DNA from: Ambrosia x helenae
Taxonomy: Eukaryota; Streptophyta; Magnoliopsida; Asterales; Asteraceae
Direction of reading: 5' to 3'
Length of the DNA stretch: 64,000 nucleotides
NCBI GenBank assembly: GCA_030844895.1
Contig: JAUTDX010007100.1
Coordinates: 248,001 to 312,000 of the forward strand
The notes under the pieces were generated by a model, which did no database searches, was not told where the DNA came from, and worked only from the letters and a program-made list of their open reading frames with translations. The translations under genes and the position numbers were made by a program. This document shows positions 23,517 to 32,479 of this stretch, one piece after another; the first letter of the stretch is position 1; every line of letters begins with the position of its first letter.

Positions 23517-24221
23517 TAGGGCTGTTCAAATCGCTCGCCGCTCGTGGATCGCTCGTCGCTCGTTCGGAAAATGCTCGAAAAATGCTCGCTCGATCTTTCG
23601 CTCAGTTGTATATGAGCAGATCGGCTCGGTTCGGTTTGTAAATGAGCCAAGCATGAGCAAAGGTACGCTCGGCTCGGTTCGGCTCGAATACAAATTTTAT
23701 TTATTTAATAATAAATATACACACAATTTACAGATAAATTTATGGCTTTATATATAAGATTCTATTGGATTTGACTCAGTATATGCAAACAAAAATTAAT
23801 ACTAGATTTAATAGTAAAACAATAAGCCATGAGGTGACAGTCTTGACTTCTTTATGTTATTTGTCGTCAATCGCTAATTGTCGCTTGATACCACACCTAC
23901 GTCACAATGCAACAACTGTTCTCTGACGTATGCTCATCACCTCATCAGCCTCAATCTAAGCCTCATCCTTGGACATTTCGACGTTAGTTGTCACCCGACA
24001 ATGAAAACATCGAAGGAAACATCCCAATTTTATGATCGGCCATATTATTCTACGCTCGATTCTCGCTCGACGCTCGCTCGGAAAATTTGTGCTCGAAGAA
24101 TGCTCGTTCGGTTTTTGGCTCGATTGTAAACGAGCCGCTCCGCTCGGTTCGGTTTGTAAATGAGCCAAGCACGAGCAAAGCTTCGTTCGGATCGGCTCGG
24201 CTCGGCTCGTGAACAGCCCTA
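23517..24221. mobile_element. hAT-type miniature element, TAGGGCTGTTCA family, with duplicated arms
   Basis: The 705-bp element starts TAGGGCTGTTCAAATCGCTC and ends CTCGTGAACAGCCCTA. Exact 8-bp duplications TTGCTAAC lie at 23509-23516 and 24222-24229; the left one is shared with the neighbouring element. Two GCTCG-rich blocks (23532-23690 and 24050-24210) are direct copies of each other, separated by AT-rich filler. Confidence 0.88.
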
Positions 24222-24229
24222 TTGCTAAC

Positions 24230-24848
24230 TTTGAAAAAAATAATAATAAATAAAGCATATGCCTTTGCTTGAAAAGAAGTTGAAAGTAGTATTGGTGGTA
24301 GTTACTACAGTGAATGATGATGTAGGCACATAGACCCAGCCACTTCATAGTAGCCGAGTAGATATGTACCAATATGAGTGTATGGCTAGATTTTTATTTA
24401 ACTATATGCGGTAATAACAATTTGATGCTCTTTTTTGATGTAGTGTTCTTTGTTGCCATTTGTTGTCGGATTATTGTTTTTTTTTCCTATTAGTCAAATA
24501 CATGTTTCATTTTCATGCTTATACCTTTTTTGTGCGCAGTTGTATAATTTTGTGTTGTTGATTTGTATTGTAATCTATAACAGGATGTGAACTTGGCTGA
24601 TGGTGGTTTATTGCCTAATGCTTTTCTTATTCTGAGTGTTCGTTTTTGCAGGTTTGTTTTTTACGCTGCATTTGTCGTTGTACTACTTTCTGCAGGTTTG
24701 TCATTCCTCGAAATGGACCTATCCACATGTGTAAACTGTAAAGTGGTTGTATGTGTTGTTTAAATTGTAAACATATTTGTTGTGTTATAGTGTTTGTATT
24801 CGTTCCTACATGTTAGGATCTTTGGTGAAAAAGTAATTGTTTTAAGTA
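24230..24848. other. Host or Helitron sequence, no gene recognised
   Basis: AT-rich sequence with intron-like TTTTTGCAG|GTTTG and TTCTGCAG|GTTTG motifs near 24650 and 24695. It may belong to the Helitron that carries the OTU fragment on the other side of the copia insertion. Confidence 0.35.
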
Positions 24849-24853
24849 AAAGA

Positions 24854-25142
24854 TATTGGGGTCTACGTGGAAAATGCATGCATGGAAGTCATAATAAATG
24901 TTTGAAGTTTTTATTATTCTTAGTAGTTTGAATAAAGTCCGGTTCTTTAGCATGTTAACGTTGGAATTGGGCTAAGTCATGCAAGTTGTTGAGTCTTCCT
25001 GTTCTTTAGTTTATTTCCTGTTTTCTAGTAGTAGTTTGTTATGACCGTTGTAATTGTATGGCTATATAAAGCCTTTGCTGTTTATTAATGAAGTTATCGA
25101 ATTCAGTAAAGTATTGTGTTACTATATGCACTTGTCACTACA
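24854..25142 (+). repeat. 5' LTR of the copia element
   Basis: 289 bp, starting TATTGGGG and ending CACTACA; the usual TG start is TA here, as it is in the 3' LTR. A TATA-like GGCTATATAAAGCC lies at 25060-25073 and probably drives transcription. Confidence 0.92.
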
Positions 25143-25144
25143 AG

Positions 25145-25156
25145 TGGTATCAGAGC
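25145..25156 (+). other. Primer binding site, initiator tRNA-Met type
   Basis: TGGTATCAGAGC lies 2 bases after the LTR end. Confidence 0.88.
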
Positions 25157-25226
25157 ACAATTGTGAGATCCTTAGAGAGCTGAGTGAGATCCAATAGAGT
25201 GTTGAGAGTTCGTACTGCTGTTCAAG

Positions 25227-26114
25227 ATGACAGAAGAGTCAAGTAGTTTCCAGGCTACCCATGTTCCAAAGTTTGATGGTGATTATGACCATTGGAGTAT
25301 GGTTATGAAGAATCTCATCAAATCCAAGGAGTGTTGGAATGTGGTAGAGAACGGGTATGCAGAAATCCAGCCAGGAGAACAAGCCACAGCAATACAGAGA
25401 AAGAACTTTGATGAAAACAAACTGAAGGACCAGAAGGTTATGAATTACTTGTTTCAGTCTATAGACAAGTCGATTCTGAAAACCATCTCAAAGAAGGAGA
25501 CATCCAAGCAGATATGGGATGCTATGAAGACCAAGTACCAAGGGAGTGCTAGAGTTAAAAGAGCACAGCTACAAAGATTGAGAAGAATCTTTGAGACACT
25601 AGAGATGAAGGCTGGAGAAGGAGTGAATGATTATCTTGGCAGGGTCATGGTGGTAGCCAATGATATGAGAAACTGTGGAGATGACATGGATGATGTGAAG
25701 ATTGTTGAAAAGGTATTGAGGACCCTTACTGAGAACTTTAATTTTGTAGTCTGCACAATTGAAGAATCAAAGAATCTTGATGACATGACTGTAGATGAGC
25801 TCCAAAGCTCACTGCTTGTTCATGAACAAAAACTGTTGAAAGGGTCCAATGAAGAACAGGTCCTTAAGGTGGAACAAGACAATTCTTATGGCAGAGGAAG
25901 AGGCCGTGGGAAATCAAGCTATGGTAGAGGAAGAGGTAGAGGAAGGGGACGTTCATCATTCGACAAAAGCACCATTGAGTGCTATACATGTAAGAAACTT
26001 GGTCACTTTCAATATGAATGTCCCACTGAAGAAAGAATAGCAAACTATGCTGAGTATGATGAGAATGAAGAACTTGTTCTGATGGCAACAATTGATGAGG
26101 ATGCTTACAAATAA
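25227..26114 (+). CDS. Copia gag protein with zinc knuckle
   Basis: The 295-residue structural protein forms the RNA-packaging particle. It has the UBN2/retrotran_gag-type N-terminus (FDGDYDHWSMVMKNLIKSKE), the helical SARVKRAQLQRLRRIFETL block, an RGRGRG linker near residues 222-245 and one CCHC zinc knuckle CYTCKKLGHFQYEC near residues 250-265. It ends at a TAA (26112-26114) after ATIDEDAYK. The same frame continues without interruption into the protease, so the protein is the N-terminal part of one polyprotein cut short by this stop. The ATG at 25227 is the first in the transcript-like region after the primer site. Confidence 0.93.
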   Translation: MTEESSSFQATHVPKFDGDYDHWSMVMKNLIKSKECWNVVENGYAEIQPGEQATAIQRKNFDENKLKDQKVMNYLFQSIDKSILKTISKKETSKQIWDAMKTKYQGSARVKRAQLQRLRRIFETLEMKAGEGVNDYLGRVMVVANDMRNCGDDMDDVKIVEKVLRTLTENFNFVVCTIEESKNLDDMTVDELQSSLLVHEQKLLKGSNEEQVLKVEQDNSYGRGRGRGKSSYGRGRGRGRGRSSFDKSTIECYTCKKLGHFQYECPTEERIANYAEYDENEELVLMATIDEDAYK

Positions 26115-29100
26115 GAAGAAAAGCTTGTCTTGGCTGCAACTGATCCACAAAGGGAAGGTAATAGAAGTGTCTGGTTTTTAGACTCAGCATGTTCTAATCA
26201 TATGACAGGGAACAAGAGTTATTTTCTAAAGCTTGACCTGAGTTTTACACACTCAGTTAAGCTAGGAAATGACAAAAGATTGAATGTGCAAGGAATAGGT
26301 GATGTGAGGCTGACAGTTGATGGGGTGACACAGATCATTACAAGGGTGTATTATACACCTGAGTTGACCTCAAACCTCATCAGTGTTGGGCAATTACAGG
26401 AGAAAGGAGTTACTTTCATATTCAATGAAGGTATAGGAAAGATGTATCATCCTGTGAAGGGGTTAATCTTGACATCCAAGATAACCAAGAACAGGATGTT
26501 TCCTATCTTTGCAGCTCAAGAAGAACCATATAGGTGTATGCAAGTCACGACTGGAAATGAGATATGGCATAGGAGGTTTGCTCATGTGAATCATAAAGCC
26601 CTCAGAACCATGCAGTACAATAGCATGGTAGATGGTCTCCCAAAGGTAGCTGACAAGCCAAAGGTGTGTGAGGTGTGTACTGTTGGTAAACAAAATAGGG
26701 TAGAAATACCTAAGAGATCCAAATGGCATGCTGTGGAAAGACTGCAACTGGTCCATACTGACATTTATGGACCAATCAATCCTATGTCTCAAGGAGGAAA
26801 GAGGTATGTTCTAGTGTTTATTGATGATTACACTAGGAAGACTTGGGTTTATTTATTGGTTTTTAAGAATGAAGCACTTGATTGTTTTAAGAAATTTAAG
26901 GCAGAAGTTGAGAAAGAAACTAGCCTTAGTCTTAAGTGTTTAAGAAGTGATAGGGGTGGAGAGTTTACCTCACAAGAATTTAGAGTTTTTTGTGAAAAAG
27001 AGGGAATTAAAAGGCAATTAACTGCTGCTTATACCCCTCAGCAGAATGGGGTAGCTGAGAGGAGGAATAGAACTCTAATAAACATGGTGAGGTGCTTGTT
27101 GAAAGAAAAGGATCTGCCTAAGAACCTATGGGCAGAAGCAGTTGTGTGGGCTTGTCATGTGTTAAATAGAACATTAAGTAGAAGTCTTGATAGAAGGGTG
27201 CCTGAGGAGTTGTGGACAGGAGTGAAGCCAAGTGTGAGTCACTTTAGAGTCTTTGGCTGTATTGGTTATGCACACATACCAAAACAGTTAAGGACCAAAT
27301 TGGATGATAAGAGTCATAAGTGCATATTTCTTGGGGTTAGCATAGAATCAAAGGCTTATAAACTTTATGATCCTGTTGCAAAGAAGCTGGTGATAAGTAG
27401 AGATGTCATTTTTGATGAAGAAGGAAAGTGGGACTGGAATGGTTCACAAGGAAAGAATCAAGAGTTGGTTATTGAGGAAGAAGAAACTACTGAAACAATA
27501 GAAGAGCAGATAGATTCTCATCCTGAGAATGAGACTACTGAGCAAGAAGTTACACAAAACAATGAGGAATCCAGTTCAGATGAAGAAACAGAAGAAGGGC
27601 ATAATGAAGAAGCTGTTGTCTCTCCAATTAGACAAGGTTCCAGCAGGGTCAAGAAACAACCTGCATGGATGAAAGATTATCACACTAACTATGCTGAAGA
27701 AGACATGATGGCCCTATACAGTTCAGTAGATGATCCCATCAGTTATGAAGAAGCTGTAAAAGAAGAGAAATGGATAGCTGCCATGAAAACTGAAATGGAA
27801 GCAATTAAAAGCAATCAAACTTGGGAACTAGTGAAAGCTGTTTCAGATGTAAAGCCAATTGGGGTAAAATGGTTATACAAGACAAAGTTAAATGAAAGGG
27901 GAGAAGTTGAAAAATACAAGGCCAGATTAGTTGTTAAGGGCTATGCACAAAGACAAGGTGTTGATTACAATGAGGTCTTTGCTCCTGTTGCTAGATGGGA
28001 CACTATCAGGTTATTTTTGGCTATAGCAGCTAAAAGAAACTGGACAGTGTATCAACTAGATGTGAAGAGTGCTTTCTTGCATGGTGATCTAACTGAGACA
28101 GTGTATGTTGAGCAACCTGAGGGTTTTGTGAAGAAAGGTAAAGAAGGAATGGTGTACAAGTTAAAGAAGGCATTATATGGGCTCAAACAGGCTCCTAGAG
28201 CCTGGTATCACAGAATTGAGGCCTACTTTAAGAAGGAAGGGTTCCAGAAGAGCAACCATGATCACACATTGTTTATGAAGAAGGTACAAAGCAAGTTCTT
28301 AATGGTTAGTTTGTATGTGGATGATCTGATTTATGCAGGAAGTGATCAAGTGATCTGTGAAGAGTTCAAGGAATCAATGAAACAGGAGTTTAGTATGACT
28401 GACTTGGGTCAAATGAGATACTTTTTGGGTGTAGAAGTCAAGCAAACAGAAGATGCCATAGAGATAAGCCAAAAGAAGTATGCAAATGAAGTATTAAAGA
28501 GGTTTGGCATGGAAGAAGCAAATCCTGTTCATCTGCCTATGGTGCCAGGAGTTGTGCTTACTAGAGCAGGATCAGGGGAGGAGGTTGATGAATCATTGTA
28601 CAAAAGCCTGGTTGGCAGTCTTATGTATCTTACAGTTACTAGACCAGACATTATGTATGTGGTCAGCTTAATTTCCAGGTACATGGCAAAGCCAAAAGAA
28701 GATCACTACTATGCAGCCAAAAGGGTCTTAAGGTACATTAAAGGCACTGTATGCTATGGTTTAAAGTATAACAAAAGGAAGAAAGAAGAGCTGGTGGTCT
28801 ACACAGATAGTGATTATGCTAGAGATCTGGAGGACAGGAGGAGCACTTCAGGCTATGTTTGTTTGCTAAGTGGAGCAGCTGTGTGTTGGTGTTCAAGAAA
28901 GCAAGAAATTGTCACTTTATCTTCAACTGAAGCTGAGTATGTAGCAGCAGGAATTTGTGCTTGTCATTGTGTATGGATGCGAGGGCTGTTAATGGAAATG
29001 GAAGAAGATACTGGTACTATAACCATTTATTGTGACAATACTTCCACTATTAAGTTATCAAGGAATCCAGTAATGCACAGAAGGACCAAACACATTGACA

Positions 29101-29267
29101 TTCGCTATCACTATATGAGGGAGTTGATTGAAAAGGGAATTGTTGAGTTAGAATTCTGTGGGACTAAAAGACAAGTTGCAGATGGTATGACTAAAGCTGT
29201 TAAGGAAGAAACCTTCAATTCTATCAGGGAAGCCATGGGAGTTCAAGAAGTTAAACAAGACAAGTGA
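26115..29267 (+). CDS. Copia pol polyprotein: protease, integrase, reverse transcriptase, RNase H
   Basis: The frame is the same as gag and stays open to TGA after VKQDK. The first ATG is at 26130, but the natural product would be a gag-pol fusion. Domains in order: protease (LDSACSNHMTG), GAG-pre-integrase His/Cys motif (WHRRFAHVNH to CEVCTVGKQ), integrase with Asp in VHTDIYGP, Asp in LRSDRGGEF and Glu in NGVAERRNR, a copia integrase C-terminal block (HFRVFGCIGYAHIP), an acidic linker, reverse transcriptase (LDVKSAFLHGDL, YGLKQAPRAW, YVDDLIYAG) and RNase H (YTDSDYARD, SSTEAEYVA, HIDIRYHYMRE). All catalytic motifs are readable and no second break is seen. The only lesion is the TAA at 26112. 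Readthrough or a downstream start would be needed for expression. Confidence 0.93.
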   Translation, partial: EEKLVLAATDPQREGNRSVWFLDSACSNHMTGNKSYFLKLDLSFTHSVKLGNDKRLNVQGIGDVRLTVDGVTQIITRVYYTPELTSNLISVGQLQEKGVTFIFNEGIGKMYHPVKGLILTSKITKNRMFPIFAAQEEPYRCMQVTTGNEIWHRRFAHVNHKALRTMQYNSMVDGLPKVADKPKVCEVCTVGKQNRVEIPKRSKWHAVERLQLVHTDIYGPINPMSQGGKRYVLVFIDDYTRKTWVYLLVFKNEALDCFKKFKAEVEKETSLSLKCLRSDRGGEFTSQEFRVFCEKEGIKRQLTAAYTPQQNGVAERRNRTLINMVRCLLKEKDLPKNLWAEAVVWACHVLNRTLSRSLDRRVPEELWTGVKPSVSHFRVFGCIGYAHIPKQLRTKLDDKSHKCIFLGVSIESKAYKLYDPVAKKLVISRDVIFDEEGKWDWNGSQGKNQELVIEEEETTETIEEQIDSHPENETTEQEVTQNNEESSSDEETEEGHNEEAVVSPIRQGSSRVKKQPAWMKDYHTNYAEEDMMALYSSVDDPISYEEAVKEEKWIAAMKTEMEAIKSNQTWELVKAVSDVKPIGVKWLYKTKLNERGEVEKYKARLVVKGYAQRQGVDYNEVFAPVARWDTIRLFLAIAAKRNWTVYQLDVKSAFLHGDLTETVYVEQPEGFVKKGKEGMVYKLKKALYGLKQAPRAWYHRIEAYFKKEGFQKSNHDHTLFMKKVQSKFLMVSLYVDDLIYAGSDQVICEEFKESMKQEFSMTDLGQMRYFLGVEVKQTEDAIEISQKKYANEVLKRFGMEEANPVHLPMVPGVVLTRAGSGEEVDESLYKSLVGSLMYLTVTRPDIMYVVSLISRYMAKPKEDHYYAAKRVLRYIKGTVCYGLKYNKRKKEELVVYTDSDYARDLEDRRSTSGYVCLLSGAAVCWCSRKQEIVTLSSTEAEYVAAGICACHCVWMRGLLMEMEEDTGTITIYCDNTSTIKLSRNPVMHRRTKHIDIRYHYMRELIEKGIVELEFCGTKRQVADGMTKAVKEETFNSIREAMGVQEVKQDK

Positions 29268-29280
29268 TGAGAGTCTTGTT

Positions 29281-29291
29281 TAAGGGGAGGA
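29281..29291 (+). other. Polypurine tract of the copia element
   Basis: TAAGGGGAGGA lies 2 bases before the 3' LTR. Confidence 0.75.
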
Positions 29292-29293
29292 TT

Positions 29294-29582
29294 TATTGGG
29301 GTCTACGTGGAAAATGCATGCATGGAAGTCATAATAAATGTTTGAAGTTTTTATTATTCTTAGTAGTTTGAATAAAGTCCGGTTCTTTAGCATGTTAACG
29401 TTGGAATTGGGCTGAGTCATGCAAGTTGTTGAGTCTTCCTGTTCTTTAGTTTATTTCCTGTTTTCTAGTAGTAGTTTGTTATGACCGTTGTAATTGTATG
29501 GCTATATAAAGCCTTTGCTGTTTATTAATGAAGTTATCGAATTCAGTAAAGTATTGTGTTACTATATGCACTTGTCACTACA
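29294..29582 (+). repeat. 3' LTR of the copia element
   Basis: 289 bp, starting TATTGGGG and ending CACTACA; it is nearly identical to the 5' copy. Confidence 0.92.
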
Positions 29583-29663
29583 AAAGAGGTATTCTTTAAG
29601 ATCTATTTTAATTGCAAAAGGGTTGAGCCAAGTCGAATATTATGTAAGGTGGTTGGTTATAAG

Positions 29664-29870
29664 ATGGAAGGTGGTATACTTAGACGGGTGATTCCTTCTA
29701 ATAATAGTTGCCTCTTCAATGCTGTGGGGTGAAGCTCGAAAACCTTATGTGTGTTTTTGTTTATATTGGTTTCATTTTTTGGTTGGTTACATATTTTGAC
29801 TCCATTTTTAGCTGTTGATTTGCAGATATGTAAGGATCATGACAAAAATAAGGCTCCTAAATTGAGACAG
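29664..29870 (+). pseudogene. OTU-domain ubiquitin protease gene fragment (YOD1/OTU2-like)
   Basis: Two exon-like blocks are present: 29664-29728 (MEGG, then LRRVIPSNNSCLFNAVG) and 29826-29870 (KDHDKNKAPKLRQ), separated by an intron with GT and TTTGCAG borders. In OTU cysteine proteases the PSDNSCLFNAV motif holds the catalytic Asp and Cys; here the Asp position reads Asn. The rest of the OTU fold, including the His, is missing, so no enzyme can be made. A Helitron 3' end lies 170 bases downstream, suggesting capture. Confidence 0.72.
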
Positions 29871-30037
29871 ATTAAATTTCTCATGCTTGCTTTATTATAC
29901 ATTAGGTATATATCGTATCAATCATCTTAATTTGTTTAGTATTAGTTATGTGTATCATGAGAACTAATTTATAACTTCTTATTAAACTTTATTCTTTCGT
30001 GTGATAGGTTTATACTTTTTAATGTTGGGGCTTAAAG

Positions 30038-30069
30038 GTTGCGCATTGCGCAACTCAGAATCCCACTAG
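30038..30069 (+). mobile_element. Helitron 3' terminus
   Basis: A perfect 7-bp stem GTTGCGC/GCGCAAC with a 3-base loop (30038-30054) is followed 11 bases later by CTAG (30066-30069), then T. The element should extend leftwards and include the OTU fragment; the copia element would then be a later insertion into it. Its 5' end was not found. Confidence 0.75.
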
Positions 30070-30364
30070 TTATTATTATTTTTTAGAATATCACTAATCA
30101 CCACATAGTTTCAATAAACCACTATTTTACGTTTTATTGATACCCCATTAAAGACTATTAGGGTGGACGGGGTGGTCCGTGATGGCCACCCCGTGGTTGG
30201 CGTGATGCCGTGAAACACCGGTCAGCCCAAAAAATCATGGACACGATTGATAGATCTCGTGATGTATATCACGCTCCCAATTCAGCCCACTTTAAATGTT
30301 TTTGACCGTTGGCCAACGGTCAAATGACCGTTTTGGGTAAAAAAAAATTTAATATATATATATA

Positions 30365-31170
30365 GGGGATGGTTCAATAGAGAACTCATTTTATTGAGAG
30401 AACTCGAAAACTCCTAATTAAATACAAAAAAAATATAATAAAAAAATCATAACTCAAAATTTAAGTAAAAAAATAGAAAACTAGTTCGGAGCTTCTCTTT
30501 CCCACGTCATACCCGTTCGGAAAAAAAAAATAAAAAAAAAACACACCTAAAAAACGCTACTACACATGTGTAGTATAACCCAAAAGCCTAAACCACCTAC
30601 CCCCAACTTACCCCCACTCAAAAACCTAATTCCACCCCACCCACCCCCACCCTCACTAAAAAACCTAAATCGCTTACCCAAAAACCTAAACCACCCATCC
30701 ACCCCCCCCCCCCCACCCAAAAACCTAAACCCACCCCACCCACCGCCTACCAAAAACCTAAGCCCCACCCGTCACAACCAAAAACCTAACCCCCACCAAA
30801 AAACCTAACCCCCTACCCAAAAACCTAAACCCACCCTACCCACCCCCACCCCACCCCCAAAAACCTAAATCTTACAAACTAAACTAAAAAAAAAACGAAC
30901 CCTAAAAGCTAAACTAAACCCAAAAACTAAACCCTAAAGCTAACCGGACATTTACTACACAGGTGCATTAGAAGTCGCCTATTTTTTATTTTTTTTATTT
31001 TTTTATTTATTTTTTATTTTTTTTTCTGAACCGGGATGACGTGGGAAAGAGAAGCTCCGAACCAGATTTTTGGTTTTTGACTTAAATTTTGAGTTATGAT
31101 TTTTTTTTTAATTTAAGTAGGAGTTCTCGAGTTCTCTCCCTAATTATGAGTTCTCAATTGAACCTTCCCC
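30365..31170. mobile_element. Foldback element with long inverted arms (Mutator-like miniature element, probable)
   Basis: The 806-bp element has arms starting GGGGATGGTTCAATAGAG on the left and GGGGAAGGTTCAATTGAG on the inverse of the right. The homology runs on through AGAACTCGA and the CGGAGCTTCTCTTTCCCACG box, more than 140 bp per arm. The flanks are ATATATATA on both sides, which fits a 9-bp duplication but cannot prove it in a TA repeat. The centre is AAAACCTAAACCC/CCCCACC low-complexity sequence. Confidence 0.78.
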
Positions 31171-31189
31171 ATATATATATATATATATA

Positions 31190-31465
31190 GGGGCGGTTAT
31201 TCTACAAAGTAAAAGAAACGTGCGAAGGATGCGAATAAACTTTGTACATGATAATTACGTAATGATAATTACGTAATGTTTTTTATGTTCATGAAAGCAT
31301 TACGTAATTATCATTACGTAATTATCATGCACTTTGTACATGATAATTACGTAATGATAATTACGTAATGTTTTTGTATGTTCATGAAGGCATTACGTAA
31401 TTATCATGTACAAAGTGATCCTTCGCATCCTTCGTACGTTTGTATTACTTTGTATTTAATCCTGC

Positions 31466-31468
<3 letters not shown>
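31190..31468. mobile_element. Small foldback element
   Basis: The 279-bp element starts GGGGCGGTTATTCTACAAAG and ends with the inverse of GGGGCAGGATTAAATACAA. It is palindromic throughout, with an internal array of ATTACGTAAT units in both orientations. It is inserted into the same TA repeat as its neighbours. Confidence 0.78.
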
Positions 31469-31519
<51 letters not shown>

Positions 31520-31737
31520 GAGGGATATTATGAAAACCCACTCTTAGAGTGAAAACCATGAAAACTATATCCTATCCATCCATTAGAGTTGATCAATGGC
31601 TAAGATTAATTGGGAAGACTTTTTATTGAAGATAATATTATTATAATAGAGATAGTACAAATAAGGGTATTTTGGTAAAGTTGCAAGACAACATCTCTCC
31701 TTCTTTCTTGTCAGATTTCACATCCCAAAGACAACCT

Positions 31738-31960
31738 CTCTCCTCTCTTCTTCTTCTTCTTCTTCAAAGAAACCTGCAACACCATATTTCTTCCTCCTCC
31801 TTCTTCTTCTTCTTCAAAGAAACCTGCAACACCATATTTCTTTTTCCTCCTCCTCCTTCTTCTTCTTCAAAGAAACCTGCAACACCTCCTTCTTCTTCTT
31901 TTCAAAAAAACCTGCAACACCTCCTCCTTCTTCTTCTTCTTCAAAGAAACCCGCAACACC
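31738..31960 (+). repeat. CT-rich minisatellite with AAAGAAACCTGCAACACC units
   Basis: Five imperfect units each combine a (CTT)n stretch with AAAGAAACCTGCAACACC or a close variant. The sequence looks like a pyrimidine-rich 5' leader. The open frame across it is a repeat artefact. Confidence 0.75.
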
Positions 31961-32479
31961 CATTACATTACATCACACCCCAACACCCATTATATCCTCT
32001 TCTTTGACTGGGCCTGGTGGTGGTGACGGGTACTGGGAAAGAAAAAGATCTGGCGAACAGGATGACTAGAAATGAGTATTGAAATGGTTGGTTTCTGGGT
32101 GGTTGGAGGTGTGGCCGGAGAAGATAGATGTGACGTAGAAGATGACAGGTTCGATCCCCCTCTCTCTCTCTTCGCCTAACTCTCTCTCTCTCTCTAAAGT
32201 CTCTTACTTTCTCTACGTTTCTCTCCTATTGTAAGTTCATGTGGGTTTTTTTCTTTCATTTATTCAGCTTTGTGTGGGTTTGTTTGCTGAAAAAGAAATG
32301 GATTGTGTATGTTTGTTTGTCATGTTAAACATTTTTGGGGATAGTTTTGCTTGCATACCAAGTGTTTGATCAAATGCTTGAATGAAAAAAAAAAAAAAAA
32401 CCTTATGTTAATCTTTTTGATTTTTTTATTATTATTTTGTTTATGTTAGAATGTTATTGGATTGAGGACTTGAGCTTGA

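Larger units (their letters stand above)
24854..29582 (+). mobile_element. Ty1/copia retrotransposon, nearly intact
   Basis: The 4729-bp element has 289-bp LTRs, a 5-bp target duplication AAAGA (24849-24853 and 29583-29587), an initiator tRNA-Met primer site, a purine tract, and a gag-pol frame broken by one stop codon. The domain order protease, integrase, reverse transcriptase, RNase H identifies copia. The YVDDLIYAGSD and LDSACSNHMTG style suggests the Tork group (inference). The two LTRs differ at one base that I noticed (A at about 24975, G at 29415), so insertion was recent. Confidence 0.95.

Noticed and set aside
30566..30900. Interstitial telomere repeat (CCCTAAA)n
   Set aside because: CCTAAACCC-like phrases are frequent but irregular and mixed with CCCCACC. 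No run of exact telomere units exists, and the block is the centre of a foldback element.
31672..32007. 111-codon ORF as a gene
   Set aside because: It is a CTT-rich repeat without domain features. The frame is open only because of the repeat.
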